A DNA stretch of 64,000 nucleotides from Paracoccaceae bacterium. Its GTDB lineage: Bacteria; Pseudomonadota; Alphaproteobacteria; Rhodobacterales; Rhodobacteraceae. Position 1 is the first letter of the stretch. Each line of letters begins with the position of its first letter. The translations under genes were made by a program, and so were the position numbers. Of the stretch, positions 61,251 through 64,000 are shown piece by piece. Where the stretch lies: positions 1-64,000 of the forward strand of contig JASJDQ010000001.1 in NCBI GenBank assembly GCA_030065075.1, in the 5' to 3' direction. A model generated the notes under the pieces. It had not been told where the DNA came from. It worked only from the letters and a program-made list of their open reading frames with translations, and did no database searches.

Positions 61251-61433
61251 TCATGACCGTGGCTCGGCCCCGCATTGGGCCAGCCATTCTTCCAGATTGT
61301 CCTCGAACAACGCGATGCACTCCGCCATCTCCGGTGAAACCTCGGGGCCAGGTGCCAGAAGGGCTGCAAGACCAACCAGAACGACCAGCAACAGGACGGT
61401 AAAAAAGATCCAGCGGATCAGAGTTTTAACAAT
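61251..61433 (-). CDS. Possible small membrane protein with a non-ATG start
   Basis: The minus strand has an open frame ending at TGA 61251-61253 that overlaps the region of the Tat gene's leader. It reads IVKTLIRWIFFTVLLLVVLV, then GLAALLAPGPEVSPEMAECI and ends LEEWLAQCGAEPRS, a clear hydrophobic helix followed by a charged outer part with two Cys. No ATG, GTG or TTG precedes the helix in frame; ATT codons at 61433 and 61442 are the only candidates. It may be real and start rarely, or be part of a decayed gene. Confidence 0.35.
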   Translation of the reverse strand: MVKTLIRWIFFTVLLLVVLVGLAALLAPGPEVSPEMAECIALFEDNLEEWLAQCGAEPRS

Positions 61434-61610
61434 GCGTCGAATTGTCGAACTCCACCGATACCATCGCCCAAATCGCTGGTAATTGAGCCATGCATCTGGG
61501 TCTATTCACAACCCGTCCACCTTAAGAGATCATCCCGCAATGTTGTAGGCCTGCACGGATGCAGAGCAATCTCCTGCGGCTTCAACCAGGCTGCGGGCGC
61601 GCAGGCCTCC

Positions 61611-62489
61611 TCAAGGTGCCGCGATATCTCCCATGTATTTTTCGACAAGCGCCTTTGTCCCACGGATGTTGCCGGCACTCGAGGCTCCGAACACGATCGA
61701 TTCAACGCCCGGCAGTTCCGAAATCCAGTGAATGGCTTCATCCGCCGGTATCGCCCCTGAGGCATAGACCGACATGGCCACTGCGCGGACACGGCCCGAT
61801 TTCAGCGCGTCGAGATAGGCATCGAACCCCCCGGACATCCGGAAACCGATCTTGTTGATATTGGAACAGATGATCGGACGATCGATTCCTTCCTTTTCCA
61901 AAGCCTCAAGCATCATCGGCATGTTCATGGTGATAAAGGCCGGTTCGACCCCGTATTTTTCGATCACATGGTCATGGAACAGCTTGAGCGCACGGGTGAA
62001 GCCCATGCCCAGAAGCAGATCGGCAAATACGTTCTGGACGAAGATCACCGGTGTCTTCGTCCCGTGGAACATCTTCATTTCCATGTCGATCAGCACTTTT
62101 GCCATGCCGTCGACTTCCTTGGTCGCAAGCGCCTTCGCCCCGGACAGAGCCGTCGCGAAGATACCGTCGTCGGGCATGAAATTCTTCAACGCCCCCATCA
62201 TCCCATGCTCGGTCACGGCATTGGCGTATTTGTGGGCGTAAGGCATGCAGGGGTAGAACTGAAAGTCACTATACCGGGCTTTATCGGCTCTCACGCGGTC
62301 AGCGATCTCGGCGAGCCGGTCATGCGTGGTGCACATGAACGTGCGAATGCCCTCGTCATAGGCAATATCCAGCACCTCCATGATCGCATCCGTTTGCTGA
62401 AAGCGCATCATCTGCTGCCGGGCCTTTTCCTCCGACATGTGATTGACGCCGAAAAACTGGTTGTCGCCAAAAAGAAGCCTATCCATCAC
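61611..62489 (-). CDS. Aldo/keto-reductase-like TIM-barrel protein, copy B
   Basis: A complete 292-residue copy. The start is GTG 62489 or ATG 62486, coupled to the Gfo/Idh stop. LLFGDNQFFGVNHMSEEKAR opens the protein; IFVQNVFADLLLGMGFTRAL, then IICSNINKIGFRMSGGFDAY and SIVFGASSAGNIRGTKALVE give a TIM-barrel-like pattern, the last resembling the coenzyme-binding end of aldo/keto reductases. The usual Asp-Tyr-Lys-His tetrad was not found with confidence, so catalysis may differ. Function is unknown. The visible 299 bases of copy A are about 95% identical to the equivalent part. Confidence 0.75.
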   Translation of the reverse strand: MMDRLLFGDNQFFGVNHMSEEKARQQMMRFQQTDAIMEVLDIAYDEGIRTFMCTTHDRLAEIADRVRADKARYSDFQFYPCMPYAHKYANAVTEHGMMGALKNFMPDDGIFATALSGAKALATKEVDGMAKVLIDMEMKMFHGTKTPVIFVQNVFADLLLGMGFTRALKLFHDHVIEKYGVEPAFITMNMPMMLEALEKEGIDRPIICSNINKIGFRMSGGFDAYLDALKSGRVRAVAMSVYASGAIPADEAIHWISELPGVESIVFGASSAGNIRGTKALVEKYMGDIAAP

Positions 62490-63589
62490 GCGCTTCTCCG
62501 ACTGAACCAGCCGCGTTTTCTCGCGGCCACCGGTTCGCGCACCGTTGCGGTGCCCACTGCTCGTCCGGTCTCAGCATTCTCGATGATCATCGCCATGGTC
62601 CTGTCCGTCTCGGTGGCAGAAGCGAAATCGTTCTCATCCGCCGCAGTCTTGCCCGCCTGCACCGCATTGATGAAATCGTCGAGCTGGGCGGAATATTCCT
62701 CGCCCCGCAGATAGAACCAGCGGTCTTCCGTCAATTCCGTCGTGTATTTCACGTTCCAGCCCTTGTCGTAGCCCGTAAGCCCGGGCACCGGCGCTCGCAG
62801 ATAGACCTGGCATTCCTGCCGATCTGCGTAGAGGCGCCCATTTGTGCCGATCATCGCGATCTTGGTCGACATCTTGCGGTGGCTTTCGTCAGACCAGTTG
62901 ACCGAAAGCTGGGCCGTCGGGCCGTCGTTCCATTGCAAGGTCGAGAACACTTCGTCGTCGGTGCCTTCCGAGAAGACCTTGCTCATCACGGATCCCGATA
63001 CCCGGTCGGGCGCACCAAAATACCAGTTCAGCAGGTTCAATGGATGCGCCGCGTAATCATACAGGCACCCGCCCCCTTCGGATTTGTCTGTCCGCCATGT
63101 GGCGCGCTTCGGGCGCAGGACGACGGGACCGTAGGCCTCGGCCATCACATGCGTCACCTGCCCGATGGCGCCGGCGTCCAGCAACCGTTTCATCTCGCAG
63201 AACGCACCGACATAGCGATAATGGTAGCCCACTTGCCCGATCAGCGCCTTTTCCGAGGCAAGGGCGGTCAGCGCCTCGCTGTCCTGCCAGTCAAGGCAAA
63301 ACGGCTTCTCGCAGAACACGTGGATGTCCCTCTCAAGCGCTGCGCGCACCATGGGAGCATGCAGTTTCGAGGGTGTCGCGATCACCACGGCGTCCAGCGC
63401 TTCGCCCGCCAGCAGAGCGTCATAATCCTTGTGAATCGGGGCATCGATATTTTTCGAGAGCACATCGACCAGGAACCCCGAGCCGTCGCAGGCAATCGTG
63501 TCTGCATGGGGGTGCGCGTTCACCATCGAAAAATGGGACAGGCCCATCTTTCCAAGACCGACGACCGCTATTCGGACCTTTTCCGACAT
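62486..63589 (-). CDS. Gfo/Idh/MocA family oxidoreductase, copy B
   Basis: A 367-residue dehydrogenase from ATG 63589, which has GAGGTGAAG upstream. VVGLGKMGLSHFSMVNAHPH is the NAD-binding start, HVFCEKPFCLDWQDSEALTA the EKP motif and GGGCLYDYAAHPLNLLNWYF the substrate-domain motif. It parallels copy A at 296-1411 over its whole length. In 90 aligned bases (511-600 against 62701-62790) I count 21 differences. The stop overlaps the aldo/keto-reductase-like gene. It is divergent from the second exosortase. Confidence 0.9.
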   Translation of the reverse strand: MSEKVRIAVVGLGKMGLSHFSMVNAHPHADTIACDGSGFLVDVLSKNIDAPIHKDYDALLAGEALDAVVIATPSKLHAPMVRAALERDIHVFCEKPFCLDWQDSEALTALASEKALIGQVGYHYRYVGAFCEMKRLLDAGAIGQVTHVMAEAYGPVVLRPKRATWRTDKSEGGGCLYDYAAHPLNLLNWYFGAPDRVSGSVMSKVFSEGTDDEVFSTLQWNDGPTAQLSVNWSDESHRKMSTKIAMIGTNGRLYADRQECQVYLRAPVPGLTGYDKGWNVKYTTELTEDRWFYLRGEEYSAQLDDFINAVQAGKTAADENDFASATETDRTMAMIIENAETGRAVGTATVREPVAARKRGWFSRRSA

Positions 63590-63809
63590 CTTCACCTCTT
63601 ACACCACAGACGCGACCCTTAGCTGCGATGTCAGGGATTCTCAACGATCACTCTAAACGGATAATTGATGACGTGTTCGTAAGGACACGGAGGCGTCAGG
63701 CTTATCGGCAACTCACCGAATTGTTTTTAGCGGATGGATACAAATACCCGCCAGATTTGATATGATGTGCCGATTAACGAGGAACGATCTCCACCTGAGA
63801 CGGGATGAC

Positions 63810-64000
63810 ATGACGAGTGCAGCCGAAAATCCCAGCCGCCTCACCACGTGGCTGACACCAGGTATTTTCTGGCTTCTGGTCGCTATCCTGGGCGCTGGTG
63901 TTTTCTTTGCAGACGGCCTGGATGCCTTGCTGACTGCCTGGGCACTGCCGGAATACAGCCACGGGCCGCTGATCCCCATTTTGTCGGGGCTGCTGTTCCT
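63810..64000 (+). CDS. xrtD: Exosortase (XrtD type), copy B, cut by the window end
   Basis: The first 63 or so codons of a second exosortase start at ATG 63810, with GGGATGAC upstream. It reads LTTWLTPGIFWLLVAILGAG, then LLTAWALPEYSHGPLIPILS, aligned position for position with copy A (LRIAWALPEYSHGPLIPVLS). The catalytic Cys, Arg and His would lie beyond the window edge. The N-terminal residues before the first helix differ from copy A. The arrangement repeats that of copy A: divergent from Gfo/Idh. Confidence 0.85.
   Translation, partial: MTSAAENPSRLTTWLTPGIFWLLVAILGAGVFFADGLDALLTAWALPEYSHGPLIPILSGLLF

Noticed and set aside
1-64000. Terminal redundancy indicating a circular replicon read past its origin
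   Set aside because: The two ends are similar but not identical; they differ at 13 of the first 299 positions and diverge strongly afterwards, so they are paralogs, not the same DNA.

Overview
The window looks like most of an extrachromosomal replicon of a marine alphaproteobacterium, most likely a Rhodobacterales/Roseobacter-group bacterium. The evidence is high-GC coding sequence, a RepA-type (PF10134-like) replication initiator beside parAB, close resemblance of the gene families to those of Roseobacter EPS ('biofilm') plasmids, and several small gene-transfer-agent-spike-like proteins. No ribosomal, core-metabolic or transposase gene was seen. One tRNA-Leu(CAG) gene is present.

Layout. 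1-6.75 kb: the start of an aldo/keto-reductase-like gene cut by the window edge, a Gfo/Idh/MocA oxidoreductase, an exosortase fused to an EpsI domain (XrtD type), a Wzy/O-antigen-ligase-like protein, a small Tat-signal protein and a GMC oxidoreductase. 6.8-10.6 kb: repA, an iteron/DnaA-box origin, parA and parB, closed by a 28-bp palindromic terminator. 10.65-14.5 kb: a large secreted beta-helix protein containing an 18-bp minisatellite. 14.8-25.3 kb: glycosyltransferases, a GtrA-DprE1-DprE2 cassette, the tRNA, a GT61 enzyme, an acyltransferase-ACP-SDR-AMP-ligase cassette and a GT-C enzyme. 25.4-45.6 kb: nucleotide-sugar genes (CDP-6-deoxy-C-methyl sugar, GDP-mannose, UDP-galactose, GDP-D-glycero-D-manno-heptose), a HAD-UbiA fusion and several glycosyltransferases. 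45.7-51.7 kb: spike-like and beta-helix surface proteins. 51.9-59.6 kb: WbsX-like enzyme, Wzx flippase, sulfotransferases, GT2, GT26 and GT-C enzymes. 59.6-64 kb: a second GMC/Tat pair followed by a second aldo/keto-reductase-like, Gfo/Idh and exosortase set.

How the genes work together. Most genes would build, modify, flip and polymerise a complex exopolysaccharide that plausibly contains galactose, mannose, heptose, a branched deoxysugar and arabinose, and that may be sulfated and acylated. The most striking theme is a complete polyprenyl-phosphate-arabinose donor pathway in the mycobacterial style: a HAD-UbiA fusion at 33.7-35.2 kb and GtrA-DprE1-DprE2 at 16.4-18.9 kb. It is accompanied by three GT-C glycosyltransferases of the kind that use polyprenyl-phosphate sugars. 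The initiating phosphoglycosyltransferase and the Wza/Wzb/Wzc export genes are not in the window and must lie elsewhere.

The two ends of the window carry paralogous copies of one module. The visible aldo/keto-reductase-like DNA is about 95% identical between the copies, whereas the adjacent Gfo/Idh genes are much more diverged. This mosaic looks like gene conversion or a recent recombination between the copies.
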